From the NCBI RefSeq assembly GCF_900156825.1, contig NZ_FTOV01000007.1, forward strand, positions 124,001 through 188,000: a DNA stretch of 64,000 bases. The letters run 5' to 3'. Made by a program: the position numbers and the translations under genes. Origin of the DNA: Chryseobacterium gambrini. Lineage in GTDB: Bacteria > Bacteroidota > Bacteroidia > Flavobacteriales > Weeksellaceae. Positions 1 through 9,846 of the stretch are shown here, in pieces; the first letter of the stretch is position 1, and each line of letters begins with the position of its first letter. The notes below the pieces were generated by a model. It saw nothing but the letters and a program-made list of their open reading frames with translations. It was not told the origin of the DNA and did not search any database.

Positions 1-2652
1 GCAAGTGTACTTTCTCTTTATGATAATGATAAAGTAAAGCAGCCTAAATTTGAAGGGAAAGACGAAACTTTCGACAAAGTAGACAGCTTCGTTATCAAAG
101 GACTGGATGAGGCTAAAGCAGCAGGTAAAAGAATTGTTTTACTATCTCATTCTTTTGCATCCCCTACTTTCAAAAAATTATTTGCTGAATTTAAAGCTAA
201 ATATCCTACAGCAGAACTAGTAACATATGATGCTTATCCTTATGCTGCAGCATTAGACGCGGCTCAGGAAGTTTTCGGAACAAGAGCATTACCAATTTAC
301 GATCTTAAAGGAACTGAATTGGTGGTTGCATTCCAGGCTGACTTCTTAGGAGATTACAATGCGGGAGGTTTAGAATCTTCTTACGCAGTGGCAAGAACTC
401 CGGGAAAAAATATGTTGAGACACGTTCAGGTTGAATCCAATATGTCTTTAACAGGAGCAAACGCAGATTCAAGAATCAGACTAAAACCAAGCCAGATAAA
501 CAAAACTTTAGTTGAAGTTTATAATGCAATCGTTGGTGGCGGTACATCAGATAAAACAGCATCTGAAATTGCAAAAGAATTATTGGCAAAAGGAAGCAAA
601 GCAGTTGTTTTCGCTGATGGTTCTAAAGGAGCTCAGGTTTTAGCTCACTTAATTAACCAAAAATTAGGATCAGTAGCTTTCACCGGGAAAGCAAACTTCT
701 TAAAAGATTTTGACAAAGCAAGATTCGAGGAATTCCTTGGATGGGTGAACGGAGGACAGGTTGGTGTATTGATCGCTAACAATGTAGATCCTATTTACTC
801 TTACCACAAAGGAGAAGATTTCAAAAAATCGTTATCTAAAGTTCCTTATGTAATCGCTGTTGCAGATAAGAAAAATGAAATGTACAAAGCAGCGAAAGCT
901 GTAATTCCTGTAGCCAACTGGCTGGAATCTTGGGGAGATATCGAACCACAGACAGGAGTATATTCATTAATGCAGCCTACGATCCAGAAAATCTACAAAT
1001 CAAGACAGATTGAAGAATCTTTATTGGTTTGGAAAAACGGTAAAAACAATGCTGCTAATAATTATTATGATTATTTAAAAGCAAATGCTACTTCTATCTT
1101 AGGAGCAACTTCTTTCAACAAAGCTTTATATAACGGTATCAATGCTTCATCAAATGCGACAACATTATCGTACGCAGGAGGAAACGGTGCACAGGCTGTT
1201 GCTGAATTAAGCGGCTTCAAACCTTCAGATTTAGAATTGGTATTGTATACGAAGACAGCAATGGGAGACGGAACTCAGGCAAACAACCCTTGGTTACAGG
1301 AATTACCGGATCCAATCACAAGAATGTCTTGGGATAACTACTTAACAATGTCTCCGAAAGACGCAGAAAGATTGGGTATTGATAACGATCTTAACGCAAG
1401 AATGCAGTTAGACGGTTCTCTTGTAAACCTTACTGTAAACGGAGTAACAATAAAAGACGTTCCTGTATTTGTACAACCGGGACAAGCAGACGGATCAGTA
1501 GGTCTTGCGCTTGGATACGGTAAGAAAAACTCAGGAGCTACGGCAGATACCGGTGTAAATGCTTATCCTTTATTCGATGGTTCTAACTTAGTTGTTTCTA
1601 ATGTTAAAATCGAGAAAACAGGAGAAGATCACGAATTTGCAGGTATCCAGCTTCAGAATACATTAATGGGACGTTACGAAATTGCTAAAGAAGTACCTTT
1701 GGCTGATTTCTTAAACGTAGCATTTGATGATGAACACGACGGATGGAACAAACCTTTGGAGTATCACACCATCAGCGGAGCTCTTCCAGCAAGAAAAATT
1801 GACCTTTGGGATGCTTTTGATGATACAGACGGACCTCACTTTAACTTATCAATTGACCTGAACTCTTGTACTGGTTGTGGAGCATGTATCATTGCTTGTC
1901 AGGCAGAAAACAACGTTCCGGTTGTAGGAAAAGAAGAAATGAGAATGTCGAGAGATATGTACTGGTTAAGAATTGACCGTTACTATTCATCAAGACAGAA
2001 GGTAGAAGTTTATGAAGGATTAAAAGAAGGAATGGCTGTACCGGAATTGTATGGTACTGCGTTCGGAGACGGTGGAGCATTGAACCATCCGGCTGACAAT
2101 CCTGATGTAATCTTCCAGCCGGTAATGTGTCAGCACTGTAACCACGCACCTTGTGAAACAGTATGTCCGGTAGCGGCAACTTCACACGGTAAGCAGGGAC
2201 AAAACCACATGGCTTATAACAGATGTATCGGTACAAGATATTGTGCAAACAACTGTCCTTATAAAGTAAGACGTTTCAACTGGTTTACTTATAACCTGAA
2301 TGACAAGTTCGATTTCAACATGAATAACGATCTTGGAAGAATGGTTCTGAACCCGGATGTTGTGGTAAGAACGAGAGGGGTTATGGAGAAATGTTCTATG
2401 TGTATCCAAATGACTCAGACTACTATTCTTGAAGCTAAAAAAGAGAATAGAATCGTGAAGGACGGAGAGTTCCAGACAGCTTGTTCTAAAGCTTGTTCTA
2501 CAGGTTCAATCAAGTTCGGAGATATGAATGACAAAGAATCTGAAGTGAGAAAGCAATATGCTTCAAACAGAAGATATTATTTACTGGAGGAGATCGGAAC
2601 AAAACCAAATGTGTTCTATCACACTAAAGTAAGAAACAGAGTAGAAAAATAA
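1..2652 (+). CDS. actB: Alternative complex III subunit B, molybdopterin-oxidoreductase-like iron-sulfur protein (5' partial)
   Basis: Quinol:cytochrome c/acceptor oxidoreductase subunit of alternative complex III, which replaces the bc1 complex in many Bacteroidota. The frame is open from base 1, so the N-terminus, including the expected Tat-type leader, lies outside the window. The first two thirds resemble a molybdopterin oxidoreductase domain that in this family has lost its cofactor. The last third is a ferredoxin-like domain carrying several cysteine clusters (CTGCGAC, CQHCNHAPC, CIGTRYCANNC, CSMC, CSKAC), expected to hold one 3Fe-4S and three 4Fe-4S clusters. It lies 25 bp upstream of actC in an obvious operon; actA would be expected just before the window. 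The identification rests on the domain pair and gene order. Confidence 0.95.
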   Translation, partial: ASVLSLYDNDKVKQPKFEGKDETFDKVDSFVIKGLDEAKAAGKRIVLLSHSFASPTFKKLFAEFKAKYPTAELVTYDAYPYAAALDAAQEVFGTRALPIYDLKGTELVVAFQADFLGDYNAGGLESSYAVARTPGKNMLRHVQVESNMSLTGANADSRIRLKPSQINKTLVEVYNAIVGGGTSDKTASEIAKELLAKGSKAVVFADGSKGAQVLAHLINQKLGSVAFTGKANFLKDFDKARFEEFLGWVNGGQVGVLIANNVDPIYSYHKGEDFKKSLSKVPYVIAVADKKNEMYKAAKAVIPVANWLESWGDIEPQTGVYSLMQPTIQKIYKSRQIEESLLVWKNGKNNAANNYYDYLKANATSILGATSFNKALYNGINASSNATTLSYAGGNGAQAVAELSGFKPSDLELVLYTKTAMGDGTQANNPWLQELPDPITRMSWDNYLTMSPKDAERLGIDNDLNARMQLDGSLVNLTVNGVTIKDVPVFVQPGQADGSVGLALGYGKKNSGATADTGVNAYPLFDGSNLVVSNVKIEKTGEDHEFAGIQLQNTLMGRYEIAKEVPLADFLNVAFDDEHDGWNKPLEYHTISGALPARKIDLWDAFDDTDGPHFNLSIDLNSCTGCGACIIACQAENNVPVVGKEEMRMSRDMYWLRIDRYYSSRQKVEVYEGLKEGMAVPELYGTAFGDGGALNHPADNPDVIFQPVMCQHCNHAPCETVCPVAATSHGKQGQNHMAYNRCIGTRYCANNCPYKVRRFNWFTYNLNDKFDFNMNNDLGRMVLNPDVVVRTRGVMEKCSMCIQMTQTTILEAKKENRIVKDGEFQTACSKACSTGSIKFGDMNDKESEVRKQYASNRRYYLLEEIGTKPNVFYHTKVRNRVEK

Positions 2653-2677
2653 AGTTTAAATAATAAATAGGTAAAAA

Positions 2678-4075
2678 ATGTCAGGACATTACGAAGCTCC
2701 GATAAGGGAACCTCTAATTATTGGTCACAAAACTTATCACGATATCACGGAAGATATTGCACGACCTATCGAAGAAAGAGCAGGTAAATTATGGTGGATT
2801 TCATTATATGCAGCCTTAGTTCTATTCATCTATGGATTCGGATGTATCGCTTACACTATCGGAACAGGTATTGGAGCATGGGGACTAAACAGAACTATTA
2901 ACTGGGGATGGGATATTACTAACTTCGTATGGTGGGTTGGTATCGGTCACGCCGGAACCCTAATCTCAGCGGTATTATTATTATTTAGACAGAGATGGAG
3001 AATGTCTGTAAACAGATCTGCAGAGGCGATGACGATCTTTGCGGTTGTACAGGCGGCAATCTTCCCGGTTATCCACATGGGTAGAGTTTGGGTAGGATAT
3101 TGGGTATTCCCTTTACCAAACCAGTTCGGTTCTCTTTGGGGGAACTTCAACTCTCCTCTACTTTGGGACGTATTTGCGATCTCTACGTATTTCTCGGTAT
3201 CAACAGTATTCTGGTTCATGGGATTGATCCCTGACTTTGCAATGATCAGAGACAGAGCGAAGACACCTTGGACTAAGAAAATTTATACATTCCTTGCATT
3301 CGGTTGGGGTGGTAAAGCAAAACACTGGCAAAGATTCGAAGAACTATCTTTGGTTCTTGCAGGTTTAGCAACTCCGCTTGTATTCTCTGTACACACTACC
3401 GTATCTTTTGACTTCGCAACTTCGGTTATTAAAGGATGGCACTCCACAATTTACCCTCCTTACTTCGTTGCCGGTGCGATCTTCTCAGGATTCGCAATGG
3501 TACAGACGCTATTGTTAGTTGCAAGAAAAGTATGTCACCTTGAAGATTACATCACTATGTATCATATCGAAATTATGAACATCGTAATCATCTTAACAGG
3601 TGGTATGGTAACGGTAGCTTATGCCACTGAATATTTCATCGGATGGTATTCAGGATCAAGATTTGAAGATTTCACATATCTTTCTCCTGGTGCTGCTGTT
3701 GGACCTTACTGGTGGGCTTTCTGGTCACTAATTATCTGTAACCTTGTTGTTCCTGCTTCTTTCTGGTTCAAGAGACTAAGAACGAACATTATCTGGACAT
3801 TCATCGTTGCATTAATCATCAACATCGGTATGTGGTTTGAGCGTTTCGACATCATCGTTATCAACCTTTCAAGAGATTACTTGCCTGGTTCTTGGACGAT
3901 GTTTAAGCCAACAATCATTGATGTGGGAGTATATTTAGGAACAATCGGATTCTTCTCTGTATTATTCTTATTATACGCAAGAACATTCCCTGTAATTGCA
4001 CAGGCTGAATTAAAATCGATTTTGAAAATCTCAGGTGAAACTTATAAAGCAAAAGAAGGAGATGAGCACCACTAA
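2678..4075 (+). CDS. actC: Alternative complex III subunit C, NrfD-like membrane protein
   Basis: Polytopic inner-membrane quinol-oxidising subunit of alternative complex III, 465 aa. About ten hydrophobic segments are visible, with the NrfD/PsrC pattern of conserved Trp, His and Arg in the loops (for example WWVGIGHAGTLISA near residue 90). The N-terminal PIREPLI stretch is typical of this subunit. It starts 25 bp after actB and its last codons overlap actD by 14 bp, indicating translational coupling. In the family this subunit and ActF are paralogous and form the membrane core. Confidence 0.95.
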   Translation: MSGHYEAPIREPLIIGHKTYHDITEDIARPIEERAGKLWWISLYAALVLFIYGFGCIAYTIGTGIGAWGLNRTINWGWDITNFVWWVGIGHAGTLISAVLLLFRQRWRMSVNRSAEAMTIFAVVQAAIFPVIHMGRVWVGYWVFPLPNQFGSLWGNFNSPLLWDVFAISTYFSVSTVFWFMGLIPDFAMIRDRAKTPWTKKIYTFLAFGWGGKAKHWQRFEELSLVLAGLATPLVFSVHTTVSFDFATSVIKGWHSTIYPPYFVAGAIFSGFAMVQTLLLVARKVCHLEDYITMYHIEIMNIVIILTGGMVTVAYATEYFIGWYSGSRFEDFTYLSPGAAVGPYWWAFWSLIICNLVVPASFWFKRLRTNIIWTFIVALIINIGMWFERFDIIVINLSRDYLPGSWTMFKPTIIDVGVYLGTIGFFSVLFLLYARTFPVIAQAELKSILKISGETYKAKEGDEHH

Positions 4076-4583
4076 AATTGTATACGGACTTTATGCGGAC
4101 GACGACGATTTAATGAACGGCGTTAAAGCATTCAACGATAAAGGAATCAAAATAAACGAAGTGTATACTCCGTTTCCGGTTCACGGACTAGATAAAGCTT
4201 TAGGATTAAAGAAAACAAGAATTTCTGATGCCGCTTTCATCTACGCTTGTTATGGAGTTACAATCGGTGCTACTCTTACATGGTATGTAATGAACCACGA
4301 CTGGCCTCAGAACATTGGGGGTAAACCAGCTTTCGACTGGGCTCACAATATGCCGGCTTTCGTAGTACCTATGTTCGAACTTATGGTATTCTGCGCAGCA
4401 CACATGATGTCATTAACTTTCTTGGTAAGAAACAAAATGTATCCAGGAGCGCCTGCACAAAACCCGGATCCAAGAACAACGGATGATAAATTCTTAATGG
4501 AATTTGTAACTGAAGATGTAGAATCTGTAAAGCAGTTGCTTATTGAAACTGGAGTTGAAGAAATAACTGTTAAAGATGCTTAA
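4062..4583 (+). CDS. actD: Alternative complex III subunit D (DUF3341 protein)
   Basis: Small membrane subunit of alternative complex III, 173 aa from the ATG at 4062. That start is chosen because AAGAAGGAG sits immediately upstream and the conserved N-terminus begins MSTTKIVYGLYADDD. A longer frame back to 4035 lies inside actC and is unlikely. DUF3341 layout: a soluble N-terminal part with the VYTPFPVHGLD motif, two hydrophobic segments (about residues 57-80 and 95-125), and a short acidic C-terminal domain. It overlaps actC by 14 bp and nearly abuts actE. Confidence 0.92.
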   Translation: MSTTKIVYGLYADDDDLMNGVKAFNDKGIKINEVYTPFPVHGLDKALGLKKTRISDAAFIYACYGVTIGATLTWYVMNHDWPQNIGGKPAFDWAHNMPAFVVPMFELMVFCAAHMMSLTFLVRNKMYPGAPAQNPDPRTTDDKFLMEFVTEDVESVKQLLIETGVEEITVKDA

Positions 4584-4584
4584 A

Positions 4585-5292
4585 ATGAAAAAGAATGTAT
4601 TAAAAATTACAGCAGTTTTAGGTTTAACAACAGTTTTACTTAACTCTTGCGGACCAAAAGAGAACACTCCGCTGGTCTATTTCCCGGATATGTATTTTCC
4701 GGTAGCATACGATCCATTGATGAAAGCTCAGGATGCTTATTCAGATCATGAAAATGAAATTCCTGCTTTTGTTAAAAATAATTTTGCAACAGGTCTTTCT
4801 CCTGTAGAAGGATCCGTAGCTCAAAATAAAGATGGTGTTTTCGAAGAAGGATTACTTCCAAAAACACCGGATGAATACAATGCTGGTTATGATGCTTCAA
4901 AAACAGTAACAGGCTCTCCTTTAAACCCAGCAAACGCTGCAAAAGATCTTGAAAGAGGAAAAAGCCTTTTCGAGAAAACATGTTCAGCTTGTCACGGTGT
5001 AGGAGGAGACGGACAAGGGCCAATCGTTCAGTCCGGAGCATTCTCTGGTGTACCAAACTATGCAGACAGAGATATTACTGTAGGATCTGTTCATTATGTA
5101 ATAACCAACGGTAGAAACGCAATGGGATCTTATGCAGGACAACTTAGCGCTGGAGACAGATGGAGAGTTGCCATGTATGTAATGGATGCTTTCAAAAAAG
5201 GAGCTGCAGCACCTGCGGCGGCTACAGCAACAGCTACGACAGCGGCTGCCCCTGCGAAATCTGAAACGATGACTACCGAAACTAAAAAATAA
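4585..5292 (+). CDS. actE: Alternative complex III subunit E, monohaem cytochrome c lipoprotein
   Basis: Membrane-anchored c-type cytochrome of alternative complex III, 235 aa from the ATG at 4585. A start at 4576 would add three residues and overlap actD. An N-terminal hydrophobic segment ends in a lipobox (LLNSC, Cys about residue 22), so the protein is probably lipidated and exported. One haem-binding CSACH motif lies at about residues 133-137. An Ala/Thr-rich low-complexity tail follows residue 205. The YFPDMYFPVAYDP stretch is typical of ActE. Confidence 0.92.
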   Translation: MKKNVLKITAVLGLTTVLLNSCGPKENTPLVYFPDMYFPVAYDPLMKAQDAYSDHENEIPAFVKNNFATGLSPVEGSVAQNKDGVFEEGLLPKTPDEYNAGYDASKTVTGSPLNPANAAKDLERGKSLFEKTCSACHGVGGDGQGPIVQSGAFSGVPNYADRDITVGSVHYVITNGRNAMGSYAGQLSAGDRWRVAMYVMDAFKKGAAAPAAATATATTAAAPAKSETMTTETKK

Positions 5293-5300
5293 GAAAAGAA

Positions 5301-6632
5301 ATGTATAGTTTTTCACCAAAATTAAAATCAACTTCTATAATCCTTCTTGTTGTAGGTTTAGTTCTTTTTGCTGTTGGTTTCTTTATGAATAAAGGAATTA
5401 CTACTGAAAAAATAGAACATATGATGGAGGCGGTTCATGCTTCTGGTCATACGGCGCCTACACATTCTAGTGAAATGGTAGGACCTCAGGATCACGCAGC
5501 TCACCTTGAGCATGCTACTCTTCAGGTTCACAACCAGCCTTTAGCGGCAATACATTTTGTAGCTGTATTTTTCTTTGGAGTAAGCTGCTGCGTATTATTC
5601 TTCTATTCTATTCAGCACGCTGCACACGCAGGTTGGCCAATTATCATTACAAGAGTAATGGAAGCTATTGCTTCTTATATTCCTTACGGTGGTGCTATTC
5701 TAATCATTCTAATGATTTTAAACATCACACACCAAGGTCACCTTTTCCATTGGATGGATCCGGAATTAACAGACCCAAATTCTGCTCATTTCGATGTGAT
5801 CTTATTTGAAAAAAGAATTTTCTTAAATATCCCTTTCTATGCAGTAAGAACTTTCATCTATGTATTAGGTGCTTCTTTCTTCGCTTGGAAACTGAAAGCT
5901 CAGTCTAAAAAAGTAGACGAAACAAAATCAAGAGTAGAATATCAAATGCTTTACAGATGGGCAGTAGGATATATCGCATTCTTCGGTTTTGCTTCTGCAG
6001 CTTGGGCTTGGGACTGGTTGATGTCTATTGATCCTCACTGGTATTCTACCATGTATATCTGGTATTCAATGGTGAGCTGCCTTTCAAGTGGTATTGCGGT
6101 AATTATTCTTTTAAGTGTTTATTTAAAGAAAAACGGATTCCTTCCACAGTTCAACGATAACCACTTACATGATTTAGGAGTATTCCTTTTCGCGACAAGT
6201 ATGCTTTGGACGTATACATGGTTTGCACAGTTCATGCTATACTGGTACGCAAACATTCCGGAAGAGGTTAACTATTTCTTCGGAAGATTCCAGCACTACT
6301 CTCCTACTTTCTTACCAATGCTTATTGTAAACTTCTTATTACCGTTATTGGTACTAGTAAGCAGCAGCATCAAGAGAAACTACAAAGTGGTTACAACAAT
6401 GGCAGTAGTCGTAATTTGTGGTCACATCTTAGATTACTTCAACATGGTAATGCCGGGAACAGTAGGACCATACTGGAAAACTCCTGAAGTATTCATCTTA
6501 ATCTTAGGAGCAATCTTATTCGTAGTTGGATTATTTATGTTCACTGTGCTTTCAGCATTATCTAAACTTAAACTGATCCCTACAGGTAACCCTTACCTTC
6601 ACGAATCTGAAATTTATGAATATCCTTTCTAA
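5301..6632 (+). CDS. actF: Alternative complex III subunit F, membrane protein
   Basis: Polytopic membrane subunit of alternative complex III, 443 aa, paralogous to ActC. About ten transmembrane segments are visible, with a His-rich periplasmic loop around residues 40-80. The WDWLMSIDPHWYSTMY stretch near residue 235 is characteristic of this quinol:cytochrome c oxidoreductase subunit. It starts 8 bp after actE and is the last gene before a strong terminator, so in this strain cytochrome oxidase genes are not directly downstream as they are in some relatives. Confidence 0.93.
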   Translation: MYSFSPKLKSTSIILLVVGLVLFAVGFFMNKGITTEKIEHMMEAVHASGHTAPTHSSEMVGPQDHAAHLEHATLQVHNQPLAAIHFVAVFFFGVSCCVLFFYSIQHAAHAGWPIIITRVMEAIASYIPYGGAILIILMILNITHQGHLFHWMDPELTDPNSAHFDVILFEKRIFLNIPFYAVRTFIYVLGASFFAWKLKAQSKKVDETKSRVEYQMLYRWAVGYIAFFGFASAAWAWDWLMSIDPHWYSTMYIWYSMVSCLSSGIAVIILLSVYLKKNGFLPQFNDNHLHDLGVFLFATSMLWTYTWFAQFMLYWYANIPEEVNYFFGRFQHYSPTFLPMLIVNFLLPLLVLVSSSIKRNYKVVTTMAVVVICGHILDYFNMVMPGTVGPYWKTPEVFILILGAILFVVGLFMFTVLSALSKLKLIPTGNPYLHESEIYEYPF

Positions 6633-6655
6633 GGAATTTGTAACAAGATAAAAAC

Positions 6656-6690
6656 AAAAAAGACTGATTGTAATGATCAGTCTTTTTTTT
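6656..6690 (+). terminator. Rho-independent terminator after actF
   Basis: The arms AGACTGAT (6661-6668) and ATCAGTCT (6675-6682) pair around a six-base loop and are followed by a T run. It closes the act operon. Confidence 0.85.
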
Positions 6691-6793
6691 GCTTTTTTGT
6701 GCAGAAATAAAAAAAACAATGCAACCTTTTTAAGTTTTCGTTGTCATATAATCAAAGAATGATTTAACTAAAAAAACATTAATTGTATCAATC

Positions 6794-7807
6794 ATGAAAA
6801 AAAATCTCCTGTTATTATTTTTAACAATCCTCGTAAACTTCATCAATGCACAAAGTATCACTTTCGTTTCAGAAAAAACCAATAAGCCCCTTCCTAAGGT
6901 TTCTGTGTTTGGGAAAGACGGGAGCATTTTAGCTTATTCGGATATCGACGGAAAAATCGACAGGCAGTCCATAAAACCGGATCAGGAAAAGTTTCAGCTC
7001 ATCTACGATAATATGTCTGTTGCTACTTTGTCCTATGCGGATTTCGACAAAGAAATTATTAAAGTGGATGACAGGGTAAAAGATATCGAACGTGTTGTCA
7101 TAAAAAATAACAAACCCGCAAAATACATTTTTGTAAAAGGAAATTTTAACACTTACGTTACCGTAAACAATAAACTAAACTGCTACACAGACGGAATCAT
7201 TACTTACATTTTTGATAATAAAACAAAAAAACTGAAAAGTGCCAATGTAGAACAATACAGAGCATTCAGGATTGAAGATAAAAATGTTGATAAAAAACTG
7301 ACAGCTTCTTTTGATTATGGTAAAATGATGAATGTTCCTGAGATGAAAGATGTCGGAAATATTCAGGAATATAAAAAAAAGAATGCCGTCATTAAAGAAC
7401 TGAAAGGAGACCGGAAAGATCAGATCGAAATTGCTCACAGTGCTTTACAGGAAAAAGAAGTAAATTTTTTAGGATACCGTTTTTACGATGTAAGAGTAAT
7501 CTCAAATGCTTCTTACGAAAAAGAAAGCAGTAAGACCTTAAGAGAGCTTCTGGAATTTAACGACATTCGATTTATCAAATTAAAACACAAAAGTGAACCG
7601 GACTACAATCAGTTGATTTACTACAGCAATTTTTATCCTGCAGAAATAGAATTCAGAGACAATAATGATATCGAAAGTGTAAATTTGAATACCAGTAAAA
7701 GCAGCTATACAACTAAATACTGGGAAGATTCATCTTTTCCGAATATGCAGACTGTTTTCAGTTCGTTTTTCAGAGATCAGCTCAAAGAGCAACAAAATAA
7801 AAAATAA
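6794..7807 (+). CDS. Secreted protein of unknown function with a carboxypeptidase-regulatory-like N-terminus
   Basis: 337 aa with a clear Sec signal peptide (Lys-rich start, hydrophobic core, cleavage expected after NAQ near residue 19). Residues 20-90 look like a CarboxypepD-regulatory/CNA-B-like beta-sandwich (KTNKPLPKVSVFGKDG...YSDIDGKI), a module common in Bacteroidota surface proteins. The remainder is charged and not recognised; it has no transmembrane segment or type IX sorting domain. It stands alone between the act operon terminator and a lipoprotein gene. The function is unknown. Confidence 0.7.
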   Translation: MKKNLLLLFLTILVNFINAQSITFVSEKTNKPLPKVSVFGKDGSILAYSDIDGKIDRQSIKPDQEKFQLIYDNMSVATLSYADFDKEIIKVDDRVKDIERVVIKNNKPAKYIFVKGNFNTYVTVNNKLNCYTDGIITYIFDNKTKKLKSANVEQYRAFRIEDKNVDKKLTASFDYGKMMNVPEMKDVGNIQEYKKKNAVIKELKGDRKDQIEIAHSALQEKEVNFLGYRFYDVRVISNASYEKESSKTLRELLEFNDIRFIKLKHKSEPDYNQLIYYSNFYPAEIEFRDNNDIESVNLNTSKSSYTTKYWEDSSFPNMQTVFSSFFRDQLKEQQNKK

Positions 7808-7857
7808 AACCCGCTATTAATAAAGGTTTTATTATTTTTGTGGTAAACCGAAAAAAA

Positions 7858-9066
7858 ATGAAAAAGTTTTCTTTTCTACTAATTTTCAGCCTGTTGCTTT
7901 TCACAGCATGCAAGAAAGATCATGTAGATGCTACCAATACTAAAACCTTGCAGGCGAGTATCAATGATATGACGGCAAGTTTACCTACCATTAAACAGAT
8001 TAAATTTAACGAAGCACTTTACATCCTAAAAACTTTCGGTGTGGAAGCCGATGGCGATTTTGCCGAACTGAAAGCTTTAGGACAACTGATTGACGGAAAA
8101 AAAGTGCCCGAAATTATGGCAATGGCAGATCAGGTAGCCCAGAAAAACGGAATCGAATGGGCAAGTACAGCGCCGCCTTCATTAGGAGCATTAGGAGAAA
8201 TGAACATCTTCGGAAACGAAACAGCTAAAGAAAGCGACCCGAATGACGTAAAAGCCAATTCATTAAGTATTACCACAAGACCGACTGGAGATGACGGAAC
8301 AGGTGCGCCTACTGCGCTTCAGATCGTTCCGAGATTAGTTGATAACGCAGGAAATCCTGTATCCTTTACAGGAGCAGGTCTGGAAGCAACGCTGGAAGTT
8401 TTCAGCAATGGAGTAAAGCTTTCTACGGCAAAAAATTTAATGCAGGATAACAATTTCAAAGGATTTAATTTAAAATTCTCTTCACTTCCTGCAGCTCAGG
8501 TTGTTGATAATAAAATCGACATCACAGTTTCTGTAAAAACAACAGCAAAAACTTTCAAAATGACAAAAATCGGATTAGACGTAAATCCTCTTTTACTGAA
8601 AGTTCCGGCTGCACCGAAAGTAGATTCAACAGCAGTTATTCAGGATCCCGCTGTAATCGATCCGAATAATCCGAATGCAACGGTTCCTTCCACAACAGAT
8701 CCAAATGCAGCCACACCTACAACTCCTGCAGCACCAAAACAGCCAGCTTCAGATCCGAAAAGTACCGTTTCAGGATTTTTAAATAACGTAAGCGCTCAAA
8801 ACCTAAAAGCTGCGTACAACTCTGCAAGCAACCCGAGTTGGGGAAGCTATGAGTCATTCTCAAACCCGACTTCAGGATTTGGTTCGGTGAAAAACGTAAG
8901 CGTAAAAAACATCACCACCAATGCTTCCAATGCAACTTCTGCAAGTGTGAGTGCAACGTATGATGTAACGGATAAAAGTGGAAAAACAACTTCGCTGAGA
9001 GCAACTTTCGGACTTAAAAATGTAAACGGAGACTGGAAAATTTCCAGCTACAAAATCAATCCATAA
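7858..9066 (+). CDS. Putative lipoprotein with Pro/Thr-rich linker and NTF2-like C-terminal domain
   Basis: Start taken at ATG 7858 (MKKFSFLL), because the upstream ATG at 7840 only adds a basic hexapeptide before a normal lipoprotein signal. The lipobox LLLFTAC places Cys near residue 18. The middle is an uncharacterised domain rich in Ala/Asn. A Pro/Thr/Asn-rich linker (about residues 255-300) leads to a C-terminal stretch whose pattern (aromatic SSYKINP end, GDWKISSYK) suggests a small SnoaL/NTF2-like lipoprotein domain. Only 3 bp separate it from apt, so they may be co-transcribed. No specific function can be assigned. Confidence 0.65.
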   Translation: MKKFSFLLIFSLLLFTACKKDHVDATNTKTLQASINDMTASLPTIKQIKFNEALYILKTFGVEADGDFAELKALGQLIDGKKVPEIMAMADQVAQKNGIEWASTAPPSLGALGEMNIFGNETAKESDPNDVKANSLSITTRPTGDDGTGAPTALQIVPRLVDNAGNPVSFTGAGLEATLEVFSNGVKLSTAKNLMQDNNFKGFNLKFSSLPAAQVVDNKIDITVSVKTTAKTFKMTKIGLDVNPLLLKVPAAPKVDSTAVIQDPAVIDPNNPNATVPSTTDPNAATPTTPAAPKQPASDPKSTVSGFLNNVSAQNLKAAYNSASNPSWGSYESFSNPTSGFGSVKNVSVKNITTNASNATSASVSATYDVTDKSGKTTSLRATFGLKNVNGDWKISSYKINP

Positions 9067-9069
9067 AAA

Positions 9070-9606
9070 ATGGCATCGCAGCAGCTCATCACAAAACTGG
9101 AAGAAACCATTGAAAATATACCTGATTTTCCGATTCCGGGAATTCAGTTTAAGGACATCTCTCCTATTTTCCTGAACCCGAAACTGTATGAAGAGGTGAT
9201 TGCAGATCTGGTACAATTCAGCAAAGGAAAAGTTGATGCAGTCTGCGGAATTGAAAGCAGAGGTTATCTTTTCGGGATTGCCATCGCTGTTGCATTAGAA
9301 GTTCCTTTTATTTTAATCCGAAAAGCAGGAAAACTTCCGCCACCCGTCATTTCAGAAAAATATGATCTGGAATACGGAAGTGCTGTTATCGAAACCCGAG
9401 AAGGACAGTTAAAATCCGGACAAAGAGTCCTGATTCATGATGATCTTTTAGCAACGGGAGGAACAACAGAAGCTGCCGCTAAATTGGTTGAAAAACAAGG
9501 CGCAACCGTTTCCCAATTCAGTTTCCTAATTGGATTAAAAGATTTAAAAGGCGAAGAAAAACTGAAGAAATTTAATGCAGAAATTTATCATATTTTAGAA
9601 TATTAA
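9070..9606 (+). CDS. apt: Adenine phosphoribosyltransferase
   Basis: Cytoplasmic purine salvage enzyme converting adenine and PRPP to AMP and pyrophosphate. At 178 aa it has the usual family length. The PRPP-binding loop VLIHDDLLATGGT lies at about residues 123-135, and the N-terminal FPIPGIQFKDI and the GIESRGYLFG motifs are diagnostic of Apt rather than other phosphoribosyltransferases. It follows the lipoprotein gene by 3 bp and is followed by a long inverted repeat. Confidence 0.95.
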   Translation: MASQQLITKLEETIENIPDFPIPGIQFKDISPIFLNPKLYEEVIADLVQFSKGKVDAVCGIESRGYLFGIAIAVALEVPFILIRKAGKLPPPVISEKYDLEYGSAVIETREGQLKSGQRVLIHDDLLATGGTTEAAAKLVEKQGATVSQFSFLIGLKDLKGEEKLKKFNAEIYHILEY

Positions 9607-9619
9607 ACTGAATTAAATT

Positions 9620-9717
9620 AGATGCTTCGACAAGCTCAGCATGACAACGCTAATAATTTAACGTTACATCAATATATATAGTATCAGAGATGTCATGCTG
9701 AGCTTGTCGAAGCATCT
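9620..9717. repeat. 27-bp perfect inverted repeat (intergenic hairpin element)
   Basis: The arm at 9620-9646 (begins AGATGCTTCGACAAGC) is exactly complementary to 9691-9717. They are separated by a 44-bp A+T-rich loop and followed by TTTT. The arms read like the dispersed TTCGACAAGCTCAGC intergenic repeat seen in many genomes. It may also terminate apt transcription. The family statement is from memory; the palindrome is seen directly. Confidence 0.85.
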
Positions 9718-9795
9718 TTTTAGTAAATTCACGATTCATAATTAACAATTCTACTTGATTAATTCAAATAAAATCAACAATACGCACAAAGTATT

Positions 9796-9825
9796 TTGTA
9801 AATCATTCAGAAACAATTAAATTTG
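9796..9825 (+). promoter_or_regulatory. Bacteroidota-type promoter for the TPR gene and ribH
   Basis: TTG at 9796-9798, 19 bases, then TAAATTTG at 9818-9825 matches the TTG/TAnnTTTG consensus of Bacteroidota primary sigma factor promoters. Transcription would start near 9832, about 15 bp before the start codon. Confidence 0.6.
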
Positions 9826-9846
9826 CATTTCAATTTTTAATAATTT

